Notes: generated by a model not told the origin, from the letters alone. DNA of 64,000 bases from an uncultured Oscillospiraceae bacterium (GCA_934597255.1 CAKTQV010000008.1:1-64000); one strand, 5' to 3'. Shown: positions 31,701 to 40,834, numbered from the stretch's first letter. Program-made: numbers and translations.

Positions 31701-32579
31701 ATGGCACTTTTCAAAAAACAGAAGGGCGGTCTGGCGGCCCTTTTCCAGGGCTTCAAGGAGACGGACGACGAATTTTTCGACGAGCTGGAGGAGGCGCTTA
31801 TCCTGGCCGACTCCGGCGTGGAGGTGGCCGAGGAGACGGTCGAGCAGCTTAAAACGGCCTGCAAGAGCCGCTTTATCCGCAAGGAGACGGAGATCCGGGC
31901 GAAGCTGGCCGACATTCTGGCCGATGAGATGAACAAGGCCGGCGGCGCTGGCATGAAGCTCGACACGAACCCGTCCGTCATTCTGGTCGTCGGCGTCAAC
32001 GGCGTCGGCAAGACCACCAGCATCGGCAAGCTTGCGAAGCTGTATAAAAATCAGGGCCGGAAGGTCCTGCTGTGCGCGGCGGATACGTTCCGCGCCGCGG
32101 CATCCGAGCAGCTCGCCATCTGGGCCGAGCGCGTCGGCTGCGACATTGTGCGCCACGGCGAGGGCGGCGACCCCGGCGCGGTCGTGTACGATTCCATCGC
32201 GGCGGCCCGCGCCCGCGGCGCCGATCTGATCATCGTCGATACCGCCGGGCGGCTGCACAACAAGCAGAATCTGATGAACGAGCTGGCCAAGATATATAAA
32301 ATACTCGGCCGGGAGCTGCCGGGCTGCGACATGGAGACGCTTCTCGTGATCGACGCGACCACGGGCCAGAACGGCATCCTGCAGGCCGAGAGCTTCACGA
32401 AGGCCGCCGGCGTGACCGGCATCGTGCTGACAAAGCTCGACGGCACGGCCAAGGGCGGTGTGGTGCTGTCCATCGGGCGCAAGCTCGGCGTCGGCGTGAA
32501 ATTTGTCGGCGTGGGCGAGGGTGTGGACGATCTGCTCGCGTTTGACGCGAAGCAGTTTGCCGAGGAGCTGCTGTCATGA
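31701..32579 (+). CDS. ftsY: signal recognition particle receptor FtsY
   Basis: A 292-residue SRP GTPase that receives ribosome-SRP complexes at the membrane. It has a short N-terminal basic helix (FKKQKGGLAALFQGFKE) in place of the long acidic A domain of E. coli, then the N domain and the G domain with GVNGVGKTTSIGKLA, DTFRAAASEQL, DTAGRLHNKQNLM and TKLDGTAKGG. Usual size for Firmicutes. It overlaps the next gene by 4 bases. Confidence 0.97.
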   Translation: MALFKKQKGGLAALFQGFKETDDEFFDELEEALILADSGVEVAEETVEQLKTACKSRFIRKETEIRAKLADILADEMNKAGGAGMKLDTNPSVILVVGVNGVGKTTSIGKLAKLYKNQGRKVLLCAADTFRAAASEQLAIWAERVGCDIVRHGEGGDPGAVVYDSIAAARARGADLIIVDTAGRLHNKQNLMNELAKIYKILGRELPGCDMETLLVIDATTGQNGILQAESFTKAAGVTGIVLTKLDGTAKGGVVLSIGRKLGVGVKFVGVGEGVDDLLAFDAKQFAEELLS

Positions 32580-33166
32580 TCCTTGTGCTGGCGTCAAACA
32601 ACGCGGGAAAGCTGCGCGAATTCAGGGAGATACTCGCGCCGCTGGATATCACCGTCGTCCCGCAGAGCGCCGTGGGCGCGGATTTTGAAGTGAACGAGAC
32701 GGGCGACACCTTTGAGGAAAACGCTTATCTCAAGGCAAGCTCCGTCGTGTCCTTTTCGCATTTTCCCGTTGTGGCGGACGATTCCGGCCTGTGCGTGGAC
32801 GCGCTGGACGGCGCGCCCGGCGTGCATACGGCGCGCTTCGGCGGCGGCAAGGACTGGACGGACGAGCAGAAATACGAATACCTGCTGGAAAAAATGCAGG
32901 GCGTGACCGACCGCGGCGCGCGCTTCGTTTCCGCGATCTGCTGCATTCTGCCCGGCGGCCGTATTCTGCGGACGCGGGGCGAGTGTCCGGGGCGGATACT
33001 GACCGCGCCGATGAAGGGCGAATGCGGCTTCGGCTACGATCCCGTGTTCTGCCCGGAGGGGTATGAGCAGTCCTTCGCCGTGCTGGGCGAGGACGTGAAA
33101 AACCGCATTTCCCACAGAGCCCGGGCGCTGGCAGCGTTCAGAGAGGAGCTTGAAAAAATATGCTGA
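32576..33166 (+). CDS. XTP/dITP diphosphatase (RdgB/HAM1 family)
   Basis: A 196-residue house-cleaning pyrophosphatase that removes dITP, XTP and similar purine nucleotides. Motifs: LASNNAGKLREFREIL at the N-terminus, DTFEENAYLKA, ADDSGLCVDALDGAPGVHTA and the late GFGYDPVFCPEGYEQSFA with ISHRARAL. It overlaps ftsY by 4 bases and the YhbY gene by 7. Confidence 0.95.
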   Translation: MILVLASNNAGKLREFREILAPLDITVVPQSAVGADFEVNETGDTFEENAYLKASSVVSFSHFPVVADDSGLCVDALDGAPGVHTARFGGGKDWTDEQKYEYLLEKMQGVTDRGARFVSAICCILPGGRILRTRGECPGRILTAPMKGECGFGYDPVFCPEGYEQSFAVLGEDVKNRISHRARALAAFREELEKIC

Positions 33167-33453
33167 CAGGAAAACAGAGAGCCTATCTGCGCTCGCTGGC
33201 GCAGAAGGAGGAGGCCATCCTTTACATCGGCAAGGCCGGCGTGACGGAGGCAATCGTGACAGAGGCCAGAAACGCGCTGGCGGCGCGCGAGCTCGTCAAG
33301 GGAAAGGTCCTTGAAACGAGCCCGGTCACGCCCGCCGAGGCGCAGGCCGTGCTGTGCGCCCAGTGCGAGTGCGACGGCGTGCAGGTCATCGGCAAGGTGT
33401 TTTCGATCTATAAGAAGAGCGCGAAGGCGCCGAAGATCGAGCTTCCGAAATGA
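33160..33453 (+). CDS. YhbY family RNA-binding protein
   Basis: A 97-residue CRM-domain protein: LTGKQRAYLRSLAQKEEA at the start, then YIGKAGVTEAIVTEARNAL with the GxxG-like loop, KGKVLETSPV and a basic end. YhbY proteins bind pre-50S ribosomes. It overlaps the genes on both sides (7 bases and 4 bases), so it is read with them. Confidence 0.93.
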   Translation: MLTGKQRAYLRSLAQKEEAILYIGKAGVTEAIVTEARNALAARELVKGKVLETSPVTPAEAQAVLCAQCECDGVQVIGKVFSIYKKSAKAPKIELPK

Positions 33454-34637
33454 TCGACATCGCCATTTACGGCGGCAGCTTCAACCCGCCGCACCGGGGC
33501 CATATCCGCGCGGCCGCCGCGGCGAAGGCGCAGCTTCAGCCGCAGAAGTTTTTCTTCGTCCCCGATCACGAGCCGCCGCACAAGGCGCTTGAGCCGGGGA
33601 GCCCCACGCCGGAGGAGCGCCTCGCGCTGACCCGTCTGGCCGCGGCGGAGATACCCGGCGCGCAGACGCTGACGCTGGAGATCGAGCGGGCCGGGAAAAG
33701 CTATACCTCCGACACGCTCCGCCAGCTCCACGCGCGCTATCCGGCGTGCCGCCTGTGCTTTCTTATGGGTACGGACATGTTCCTGACGCTCGACCAGTGG
33801 CACGAGCCGGAGACGATCCTGTCCCTGGCCGTCATCGGCGTGTTCGCCCGCAGCGGCGGGGAGCGCGCCGCGATCGAGGCGAAAAAGGCGGAGCTGGAAA
33901 GACGCTTCGGCGCGTCGGTGATCTTCATACAGAGCGAGCCGCTGGATATTTCCTCGTCGGAGCTGCGCACGCTTCTGCCGCGGCGCGAGGGAAGGGAGTA
34001 TCTGACGGAGGCGGTGTACGCCGAGATCATCCGGCGGCGGCTGTACGGCGCCAGGCCGGAGCTTGCGTGGCTGCGGCGGGAGGCGTATGCGTTTCTCGAC
34101 CCGCGGCGGGTGCCGCATGTGGCCGGAACGGAGCAGGAGGCCGTGAAGCTCGCCCGGCGCTGGGGCGAGGACGAGGGCGACGCGGCCGAGGCCGCGATAC
34201 TGCACGATATCACAAAAAGACTGCCGCAGGATGAACAGTTGCGGATGTGTCAAAGATATGGTATCATTACCGATAATTTAGAGAAAACGAACGAAAAGCT
34301 TCTCCACGCGCGCACGGGCGCGGCCTTCTGCCGGGAGCGCTTCGGCGTGCCGGACAACATCGCGTCGGCCATCCGCTGGCACACGACGGGCCGGGCGGGC
34401 ATGACGCGGCTGGAAAAGATCCTCTATCTGGCCGACTACATCGAACCGACGCGCCACGGCTTTGCGGGGCTGGAGGAGCTGCGCCGGGCCGCCTATGAGG
34501 ATCTGGACGGGGCGATGGCGACGGCGCTTAGCATGAGCTGGGCGGAGGTAACGGAGAAGGGAACGCCCTTCCATAAAAATTCCGCGGACGCGAAAGAATA
34601 TTTTGAAGCGCTTTGCGCACGCAAAGGGCTATCCTGA
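33450..34637 (+). CDS. nadD: NadD-YqeK fusion: nicotinate-nucleotide adenylyltransferase with HD-domain hydrolase
   Basis: A 395-residue fusion. Residues 1-200 are NadD, which makes NaAD from NaMN and ATP: YGGSFNPPHRGH with the TxGH-type site, and ISSSELRTLL at the end of the domain. Residues 205-395 are a YqeK-like HD domain: RVPHVAGTEQEAVKLA, AAILHDITKRLP with the His-Asp pair, and WHTTGRAGMTRLEKILYLADYIE. YqeK proteins split Ap4A symmetrically. In Bacillus nadD and yqeK are separate neighbours. It lies between the YhbY and rsfS genes, as in that order. Confidence 0.93.
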   Translation: MIDIAIYGGSFNPPHRGHIRAAAAAKAQLQPQKFFFVPDHEPPHKALEPGSPTPEERLALTRLAAAEIPGAQTLTLEIERAGKSYTSDTLRQLHARYPACRLCFLMGTDMFLTLDQWHEPETILSLAVIGVFARSGGERAAIEAKKAELERRFGASVIFIQSEPLDISSSELRTLLPRREGREYLTEAVYAEIIRRRLYGARPELAWLRREAYAFLDPRRVPHVAGTEQEAVKLARRWGEDEGDAAEAAILHDITKRLPQDEQLRMCQRYGIITDNLEKTNEKLLHARTGAAFCRERFGVPDNIASAIRWHTTGRAGMTRLEKILYLADYIEPTRHGFAGLEELRRAAYEDLDGAMATALSMSWAEVTEKGTPFHKNSADAKEYFEALCARKGLS

Positions 34638-34656
34638 CAGAAACGGTGGTAACGAT

Positions 34657-35010
34657 ATGAATCCTTATGAAGCTGCGATCCTGGCGGTGAAGACGCTCTC
34701 GGACAAGAAGGGCGAGGACATCCGTCTGCTGAAAACCACGGAGCTGACGGTCATCGCGGATTATTTTGTCATCTGCACGGCCACGTCCGCGCCGCACATC
34801 AAGGCGCTGACGGAGGAAGTGGACAAGCGTCTGTCCGAGGCCGGCATGCCCGCCATCCACCGCGAGGGCTACCGCTCGAGCACCTGGGTGCTGCTGGACT
34901 ACGGCGCGCTGGTGGTGCATGTGTTTTTGGAGGAAACGCGCCAGTTTTACGGTCTGGACCGGCTGTGGAGCGACGCGGAGGAAATAGACATCAAGGAGAT
35001 CGGGGCATAA
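34657..35010 (+). CDS. rsfS: ribosomal silencing factor RsfS
   Basis: A 117-residue RsfS/YbeB/Iojap protein that binds L14 and keeps ribosomal subunits apart in starvation. Typical stretches: EDIRLLKTTELTVIADYFVI, then STWVLLDYGALVVHVF and REFYGL-type end, here RQFYGLDRLW. The start at 34657 is chosen over the upstream in-frame ATG at 34603, which lies within nadD. The leuS start is 2 bases after its stop. Confidence 0.95.
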   Translation: MNPYEAAILAVKTLSDKKGEDIRLLKTTELTVIADYFVICTATSAPHIKALTEEVDKRLSEAGMPAIHREGYRSSTWVLLDYGALVVHVFLEETRQFYGLDRLWSDAEEIDIKEIGA

Positions 35011-35011
35011 C

Positions 35012-37522
35012 ATGGGCTACGAATTTGAACGGATCGAAAAGAAATGGCAGGGCATATGGGAAAAGACCAAGCCCTATGCCGCCGTCACCGGCGACGGATC
35101 GAGGCCGAAGTTCTACGGCCTGATCGAGTTCCCCTATCCCTCCGGGCAGGGGCTGCACGTCGGCCATCCGCGCCCGTTTACGGCGATGGACGTTATCACG
35201 CGCAAAAAGCGCATGCAGGGCTACAACGTCCTCAACCCCATCGGCTACGATGCTTTCGGTCTGCCGACGGAAAACTACGCCATCAAAAACCACATCCATC
35301 CGGCCATCGTGACGCATGACAACATCGCCAACTTCACGCGCCAGCTGAAAATGCTCGGCTACGGCTTCGACTGGGACCGCTGCATCAACACGAGCGACCC
35401 GTCGTATTACAAATGGACGCAGTGGATATTCCTGCAGCTGTTCAAGCACGGCCTGGCCTATAAGGCCACCATGTCCGTCAACTGGTGCACGAGCTGCAAG
35501 GTCGTGCTGGCCAACGAAGAGGTCGTGGAGGGCGTGTGCGAGCGCTGCGGCGCGCCGGTGGTGCGCAAGGAAAAGAGCCAGTGGATGCTGGCCATCACGA
35601 AATACGCCGACCGCCTGATCGACGATCTGGACGAGGTGGATTACATCGAGCGCGTCAAGACCCAGCAGCGCAACTGGATCGGCCGCTCCGAGGGCACGGA
35701 GGTCGATTTTACCGCCACAAACGGCGACCGGCTGACCGTGTTCACGACCCGGTGCGACACGCTGTTCGGCGTGACCTATATGGTGCTGTCGCCCGAGCAC
35801 GAGTATCTGAAAAAATGGGCCGGCCAGATCAAAAACTGGGACGAGGTCCAGGCCTATATGGAGGCGGCGGCGCGCAAATCCGATCTGGAGCGCACCGACC
35901 TTGCCAAGGACAAGACCGGCGTGCGGCTCGAGGGGATCGAGGCGGTCAACCCGGCCAACGGGCGGCATATCCCCGTGTTCGTGTCCGACTACGTCCTCAT
36001 CACCTACGGCACGGGCATCGTCATGGGCGTGCCCGGCCACGACCAGCGCGACTGGGAGTTCGCCACGAAGTTCGGCCTTCCCATCGTGGAGGTCGTCGAG
36101 GGCGGCGACATCACGAAGGAAGCGTTCACGCTCAAGGACGACACCGGCATCATGGTCAACTCCGGCTTCCTCAACGGCATGACGGTCCGGCAGGCCATTC
36201 CCGCCATGAAGGAATACGTCACCAAGCAGGGCTTCGGCCGCCCGAAGGTCAACTACAAGCTGCGCGACTGGGTGTTCTCCCGCCAGCGCTACTGGGGCGA
36301 GCCCATCCCTCTGGTCAACTGCGAAAAGTGCGGCTGGGTCGCCATCCCGGAGGAGGAGCTGCCGCTCGAGCTGCCGAAGGTGGAATCCTATGAGCCGACG
36401 GACGACGGCGAAAGCCCGCTGGCCAAGATGACCGACTGGGTCAACACGACCTGCCCCTGCTGCGGCGGGCCGGCGCGCCGCGAAACGGACACCATGCCCA
36501 ACTGGGCCGGCTCGAGCTGGTACTTCCTGCGCTACATGGACGCGCACAACGATACCGCGCTCGCCAGCCGCGAGGCGCTGGATTACTGGAGCCCGGTGGA
36601 CTGGTATAACGGCGGCATGGAGCACACGACGCTTCATCTGCTTTATTCCCGCTTCTGGCACAAGTTCCTGTACGACATCGGCGTCGTGCCGACGAAGGAG
36701 CCGTATAAAAAGCGGACGAGCCACGGCATGATCCTGGGCGAGAACCCGTATTACGTCGGCAACGCCGCCACCGAGGAGGAGAAGGCGGAGCTGATCGCAA
36801 AGCACGGCAGCCTTGCGCTGCGGCCGAGCGTGAAAATGTCCAAATCCCTCGGAAACGTCGTCAATCCCGACGACGTTGTGAAGGAATACGGCGCGGACAC
36901 GCTGCGCGTGTACATCATGTTCATCGGCGACTTTGAAAAGACCGCCACCTGGTCCACCAACGCCGTCAAGGGCTCCAAGCGCTTCCTTGACCGCGTGTGG
37001 AATCTTATGGACATGGCGCAGGACGATGACGAGCCGTCGGCGAAAAACGAGGCGCTGCTGCACCGGACCATCAAAAAGGTTTCGGACGACATCGACGCGC
37101 TGAAAATGAACACGGCGCTCGCCGCGCTTATGACGCTGGTCAACGAGCTTTACGTCAACGGCCTGAGCCGGGGCGATCTGCGCGTGCTGATGCTGCTGCT
37201 CAGCCCCTTCGCGCCGCATATGGTCGAGGAGATGTGGGAGCTGACGGGCTACGCCGCCCGGACGGGGAAGATGGCCATGCAGAACGACTGGCCCGTCTAC
37301 GACGAGAACAAGACGGTCGAGAGCACGAAGGAGCTGGCCGTGCAGATCAACGGCAAGCTGCGCGCCACGGTGACCGTTCCGGCCGACGCGGACGACGAGG
37401 CGGTCGTGGCCGCGGCCAGGGCCGAGCCGAAGATCGCCCGCCAGCTGGAGGGCATGGAGCTGGTGCGGAGCATCGTTGTGAAAAACAAGATCGTGAATCT
37501 GATCGTAAGGCCCGCAAAGTAA
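35012..37522 (+). CDS. leuS: leucyl-tRNA synthetase
   Basis: An 836-residue class Ia synthetase: HIGH motif as HVGH at 49-52 in PYPSGQGLHVGHPRP, a zinc-type insertion with CTSCK..CERCG, the CP1 editing domain (with VVEVVEGGDI region and the GTGIVMGVPGHDQRD stretch), KMSKS near 608, an anticodon-binding helix bundle and a C-terminal domain. Length is normal for the bacterial type. It follows rsfS by 1 base. Confidence 0.97.
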   Translation: MGYEFERIEKKWQGIWEKTKPYAAVTGDGSRPKFYGLIEFPYPSGQGLHVGHPRPFTAMDVITRKKRMQGYNVLNPIGYDAFGLPTENYAIKNHIHPAIVTHDNIANFTRQLKMLGYGFDWDRCINTSDPSYYKWTQWIFLQLFKHGLAYKATMSVNWCTSCKVVLANEEVVEGVCERCGAPVVRKEKSQWMLAITKYADRLIDDLDEVDYIERVKTQQRNWIGRSEGTEVDFTATNGDRLTVFTTRCDTLFGVTYMVLSPEHEYLKKWAGQIKNWDEVQAYMEAAARKSDLERTDLAKDKTGVRLEGIEAVNPANGRHIPVFVSDYVLITYGTGIVMGVPGHDQRDWEFATKFGLPIVEVVEGGDITKEAFTLKDDTGIMVNSGFLNGMTVRQAIPAMKEYVTKQGFGRPKVNYKLRDWVFSRQRYWGEPIPLVNCEKCGWVAIPEEELPLELPKVESYEPTDDGESPLAKMTDWVNTTCPCCGGPARRETDTMPNWAGSSWYFLRYMDAHNDTALASREALDYWSPVDWYNGGMEHTTLHLLYSRFWHKFLYDIGVVPTKEPYKKRTSHGMILGENPYYVGNAATEEEKAELIAKHGSLALRPSVKMSKSLGNVVNPDDVVKEYGADTLRVYIMFIGDFEKTATWSTNAVKGSKRFLDRVWNLMDMAQDDDEPSAKNEALLHRTIKKVSDDIDALKMNTALAALMTLVNELYVNGLSRGDLRVLMLLLSPFAPHMVEEMWELTGYAARTGKMAMQNDWPVYDENKTVESTKELAVQINGKLRATVTVPADADDEAVVAAARAEPKIARQLEGMELVRSIVVKNKIVNLIVRPAK

Positions 37523-37532
37523 AAATTATTTA

Positions 37533-37561
37533 TTGACATTGGCGAATCGACAAAGTATAAT
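37533..37561 (+). promoter_or_regulatory. rpsU promoter
   Basis: TTGACA (37533-37538), 17 bases, TATAAT (37556-37561): a consensus sigma-A promoter just after leuS and 58 bases before rpsU. Confidence 0.85.
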
Positions 37562-37619
37562 AATTGGTGTGCAAAAAATCAAGCGTATTTGAGGCGTAAT
37601 CGGAGGGAGGGAAAAATAG

Positions 37620-37805
37620 ATGCCGGAAATCCACGTCAAGGAGAACGAGTCTCTCGACAACGCGCTCAAACGGTTCAAGCGCAGCTGCGCTAAGGACGGT
37701 GTTATGAACGATCTTCGCCGCAAGGAGTATTACCAGAGCCCCAGTGTGAAGCGCCGCAAGAAGTCCGAAGCCGCTCGCAAAAACAAGAACAAGCGTTACT
37801 ACTGA
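37620..37805 (+). CDS. rpsU: 30S ribosomal protein S21
   Basis: A 61-residue basic protein: EIHVKENESLDNALKRFKRS, then GVMNDLRRKEYYQSPSVKRR and a Lys/Arg-rich tail. S21 sits near the anti-Shine-Dalgarno end of 16S rRNA. It has its own consensus promoter and its own terminator, and a GGAGGGAGGG ribosome-binding site. Confidence 0.96.
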   Translation: MPEIHVKENESLDNALKRFKRSCAKDGVMNDLRRKEYYQSPSVKRRKKSEAARKNKNKRYY

Positions 37806-37816
37806 TCCATAAAGAC

Positions 37817-37844
37817 AAAGCCGCACGGTTTTCGTGCGGCTTTT
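37817..37844 (+). terminator. rpsU terminator
   Basis: An 11-bp stem, AAAGCCGCACG and its complement, with a 5-base loop and a T-run, 11 bases after rpsU. Confidence 0.9.
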
Positions 37845-37928
37845 GTGTTGTTTTTTGCCCGTTGCGGCGAAAAACACTATATATGGGTCAAAACAGACGA
37901 AAAGAAGGCGGAAAACCTCGTCTTTTAT

Positions 37929-37957
37929 TTGACAGAGAATTCCCGCGATGATATATT
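37929..37957 (+). promoter_or_regulatory. nagB-glmM operon promoter
   Basis: TTGACA (37929-37934), 17 bases, TATATT (37952-37957), 50 bases before nagB. Confidence 0.75.
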
Positions 37958-38007
37958 GAATGAATCCCCCCGCAACCGGAAACGACAATAAACAGGAGGA
38001 ATATACA

Positions 38008-38724
38008 GTGAAAATCATCATCGGCACCGAGCAGGAGATCGCACAGAAGGCGGCGCAGCGCTATGTAGAGCTGCTGGCGAAAAAGCCGGCCGCGGTCCTT
38101 GGCTATGCGACCGGGAGCACCCCTCTGGGGCTGTACGCCGAGCTGGTCCGGCTCAATCAGGCCGGCGCCATTGACTATAAGGATGTTACGACCTTCAATC
38201 TGGACGAATACGCCGGTCTGGACGGCACGCATGACCAGTCCTACCGCTATTTCATGGACAAAAATCTGTTCGAGCAGATCAATATCGACCGCGCGCACAC
38301 GCATGTTCCCTCCGGGCTGGACATCGCCGCGGCCGCGGATTACGACCGCCAGATCGAGGCGGCTGGCGGCATTGATCTGCAGCTTCTCGGCATCGGCAAC
38401 AACGGCCACATCGGCTTCAATGAGCCGTTCACGCCCTTCGGCAGCCGGACGCATCTGGTCGAGCTGACGGAATCGACGCGCGAGGCCAACAAACGCTTTT
38501 TCGCCTCCATCGACGACGTGCCCACGCACGCGGTCACCATGGGCGTGCGCACCGTGATGAACGCCCGCGCCATTATCCTCATGGCGATCGGCGAGGGTAA
38601 GGCGGAGATCATTCAGAAAACGGTCAACGGCCCTGTGACGGAGGAGGTCCCCGCGTCGGTGCTGCAGCTGCACCCCGACTGCGAGATCTATCTTGACTAC
38701 GGGGCGGCCAGCCTTTTGAAATAA
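38008..38724 (+). CDS. nagB: glucosamine-6-phosphate deaminase
   Basis: A 238-residue NagB converting glucosamine-6-phosphate to fructose-6-phosphate and ammonia. Motifs: GYATGSTPLGLYAEL, NLDEYAGL with the catalytic Asp, and GIGNNGHIGFNEP with the catalytic His. It is the short form without the C-terminal extension seen in E. coli. The GTG at 38008 follows AGGAGG by 8 bases; the upstream in-frame ATG at 37960 overlaps the promoter. It starts an amino-sugar operon with glmM and a GlmU-like protein, which places breakdown and UDP-GlcNAc synthesis genes side by side. Confidence 0.95.
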   Translation: MKIIIGTEQEIAQKAAQRYVELLAKKPAAVLGYATGSTPLGLYAELVRLNQAGAIDYKDVTTFNLDEYAGLDGTHDQSYRYFMDKNLFEQINIDRAHTHVPSGLDIAAAADYDRQIEAAGGIDLQLLGIGNNGHIGFNEPFTPFGSRTHLVELTESTREANKRFFASIDDVPTHAVTMGVRTVMNARAIILMAIGEGKAEIIQKTVNGPVTEEVPASVLQLHPDCEIYLDYGAASLLK

Positions 38725-38738
38725 GGAGTGTTTTTGTT

Positions 38739-40097
38739 ATGGGTAAATATTTCGGAACGGACGGCTTCCGCGGCAAGGCGGGAGTGGAGCTGACGGCGGA
38801 GCATGCCTTCAAGATCGGGCGCTTTCTCGGCTGGCATTACAGCCGAGAGCGCCGCGCGCGCATCGTGATCGGCAAGGATACGCGCCGCTCGTCGTATATG
38901 TATGAAAGCGCGCTGGCGGCCGGACTGACCGCCTCGGGCGCCGACGCCTATCTGCTGCATGTGACGACGACGCCCTGCGTCAGCTACATCACCCGCACGG
39001 AGAATTTCGACTGCGGCATCATGATCTCGGCCAGCCACAATCCGTTTTACGACAACGGCATCAAGCTGATGAACGAGGTCGGCGAGAAGATGGACGACGC
39101 GCTTCAGGATGAGCTGGAGCGCTACATCGACGGAGAGCTGGAGGAGATCCCCTGGGCCACGGGCGAGCAGATCGGCCGCACGGTCGATTTCTATTCCGGC
39201 CGCAACCGCTACATAGGGTATCTGACGGGCCTGGCCGTGCGCTCGTTTGAAGACCGCAAGGTCGCGCTCGACTGCGCCAACGGCTCCGCCTGGATGATCG
39301 GCCGGGCCGTGTTCGACGCGCTCGGCGCCAAGACCTTCATCATCAACGCCCAGCCGGACGGGCTGAACGTCAACGTCGCCTGCGGCTCCACGCACATCGA
39401 GGGGCTGCAGCAGTATGTGCGCGACAACGCCGTCGACGTCGGCTTCGCCTTTGACGGCGACGCGGACCGCTGCCTGGCTGTGGACGAAAACGGCGAGGTC
39501 GTCAACGGCGACAAGATCATGTACATCTGCGCCAAGTTCATGCGCGACCACGGCCAGCTCCCGTCCAACACCGTCGTCACGACGGTCATGTCGAACTTCG
39601 GCCTTTACAAGGCGCTCGACAAGGCCGGCATCGGCTATGAAAAGACCGCGGTGGGCGACCGCTACGTCTATGAGAACATGAAGGCAAACGACCATCTCAT
39701 CGGCGGCGAGCAGTCCGGCCACATCATCTTCCGCAAATACGCACACACCGGCGACGGCCTCATCACGGCCATCATGCTCATGTCCGTGATGATCGAAACG
39801 CAGCTGCCGCTGTCCGTGCTGGCACGGGAAGTGACCATGTATCCGCAGGTGCTGAAAAACGTCGTGGTGGACGACAAGGCCAAAACGCTGGCCGATCCCG
39901 CCGTGGAGGCGGCGGTCGCCGAATGCACGGACAGTCTCGGCAGCGAGGGGCGCGTGCTCCTGCGCGCGAGCGGGACGGAGCCGGTGCTGCGCGTCATGTC
40001 CGAGGCCGGCAGCGAGGCGGAATGTGAAAAGCAGGTCGACCACATCATCGAGGCGATGAAGGCGTCCGGCCATCTGATCGAGGTGAGAGCAAAATGA
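38739..40097 (+). CDS. glmM: phosphoglucosamine mutase
   Basis: A 452-residue alpha-D-phosphohexomutase turning glucosamine-6-P into glucosamine-1-P. It begins GKYFGTDGFRGKAG; the phosphorylated Ser is Ser99 in ISASHNP, the metal loop is FDGDADR, the sugar-binding loop is GGEQSGH, and the phosphate-binding loop near the end is RASGTEPVLRV. It overlaps the next gene by 4 bases (ATGA). Confidence 0.94.
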   Translation: MGKYFGTDGFRGKAGVELTAEHAFKIGRFLGWHYSRERRARIVIGKDTRRSSYMYESALAAGLTASGADAYLLHVTTTPCVSYITRTENFDCGIMISASHNPFYDNGIKLMNEVGEKMDDALQDELERYIDGELEEIPWATGEQIGRTVDFYSGRNRYIGYLTGLAVRSFEDRKVALDCANGSAWMIGRAVFDALGAKTFIINAQPDGLNVNVACGSTHIEGLQQYVRDNAVDVGFAFDGDADRCLAVDENGEVVNGDKIMYICAKFMRDHGQLPSNTVVTTVMSNFGLYKALDKAGIGYEKTAVGDRYVYENMKANDHLIGGEQSGHIIFRKYAHTGDGLITAIMLMSVMIETQLPLSVLAREVTMYPQVLKNVVVDDKAKTLADPAVEAAVAECTDSLGSEGRVLLRASGTEPVLRVMSEAGSEAECEKQVDHIIEAMKASGHLIEVRAK

Positions 40098-40774
40098 TCA
40101 AGCTCAGGGATATGTACGATCTGGAGCACACGCTCGCGGCGGATTATCTGGCGCAGTTTGAATATCCGTGGGAGGCGCTGGCCGGTATCTCCGACTTTAT
40201 TCTGGAGCTGGGAAAGACCCTGCCCATGGATGAGTATCATCATCCGCTCGACTGGGACGGAAACGTGCTGGAGGACGTGTGGGTCGCAAACGACGCCACG
40301 GTGTTCAAAACCGCCTATCTCCACGGCCCGTGCATCATCGGCCACGGCACGGAGGTGCGCCAGTGCGCGTTCGTGCGCGGAAGCGCGCTCGTGGGCGACA
40401 ACTGCGTCGTGGGCAATTCCACGGAGCTGAAGAATGTTATCCTGTTCGACAACGTGCAGGTGCCGCACTATAACTACGTCGGCGATTCTATCCTTGGCTA
40501 CAAGGCGCACATGGGCGCCGGCTCCATCACGTCCAACGTGAAGTCCGACAAGACGCTGGTCGTCGTGAAGGACGGCGTGAGCGAGATCGAGACGGGCCGG
40601 AAGAAATTCGGCGCCATGCTGGGCGACCGCGTCGAGGTCGGCTGCAACAGCGTGCTCAACCCCGGCTCGGTGCTGGGCCGCGATGTGAGCGTGTATCCCA
40701 CGAGCTGTATGCGCGGCGTCGTGCCGGCGGGCCACATCTGGAAGGACAAGGACCACGTTATCCTGCGCGGCTGA
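40094..40774 (+). CDS. GlmU-like left-handed beta-helix protein without pyrophosphorylase domain
   Basis: A 226-residue hexapeptide-repeat protein. An N-terminal segment (to about residue 65) with DWDGNVLEDVWVAN is followed by beta-helix coils such as CIIGHGTEVRQCAFVRGSAL and VGDNCVVGNSTELKN, then YVGDSILGYKAHMGAGSITS and LGDRVEVGCNSVLNPGSVLG, which recall the acetyltransferase half of GlmU. The uridylyltransferase half is absent. Overlap with glmM suggests it acts on glucosamine-1-P or a nucleotide sugar, but the reaction is uncertain; annotation as UDP-GlcNAc pyrophosphorylase would be misleading. Confidence 0.8.
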   Translation: MIKLRDMYDLEHTLAADYLAQFEYPWEALAGISDFILELGKTLPMDEYHHPLDWDGNVLEDVWVANDATVFKTAYLHGPCIIGHGTEVRQCAFVRGSALVGDNCVVGNSTELKNVILFDNVQVPHYNYVGDSILGYKAHMGAGSITSNVKSDKTLVVVKDGVSEIETGRKKFGAMLGDRVEVGCNSVLNPGSVLGRDVSVYPTSCMRGVVPAGHIWKDKDHVILRG

Positions 40775-40800
40775 AGGCGTAAGAGACCGTAATACGAAGC

Positions 40801-40834
40801 GCCCGTGAAGCTTTGGCTTCACGGGCACTTTTTT
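40801..40834. terminator. intrinsic terminator after the amino-sugar operon
   Basis: A perfect 11-bp stem (GCCCGTGAAGC) with a TTTG loop, then ACTTTTTT. It also separates this operon from the convergent symporter gene. Confidence 0.92.

Noticed and set aside
28673..32029. 1,118-residue open frame antisense to smc and ftsY
   Set aside because: It is a shadow of GC-rich codon use: no recognisable motifs, rich in Ala/Arg/Leu/Gln/His, no ribosome-binding site, and both genes beneath it are certain.
34991..37219. 742-residue open frame antisense to leuS
   Set aside because: Same GC-driven antisense shadow; leuS on the other strand has all class I synthetase motifs.
40094..40774. calling this gene glmU
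   Set aside because: Full-length GlmU needs the N-terminal uridylyltransferase domain, which is missing.
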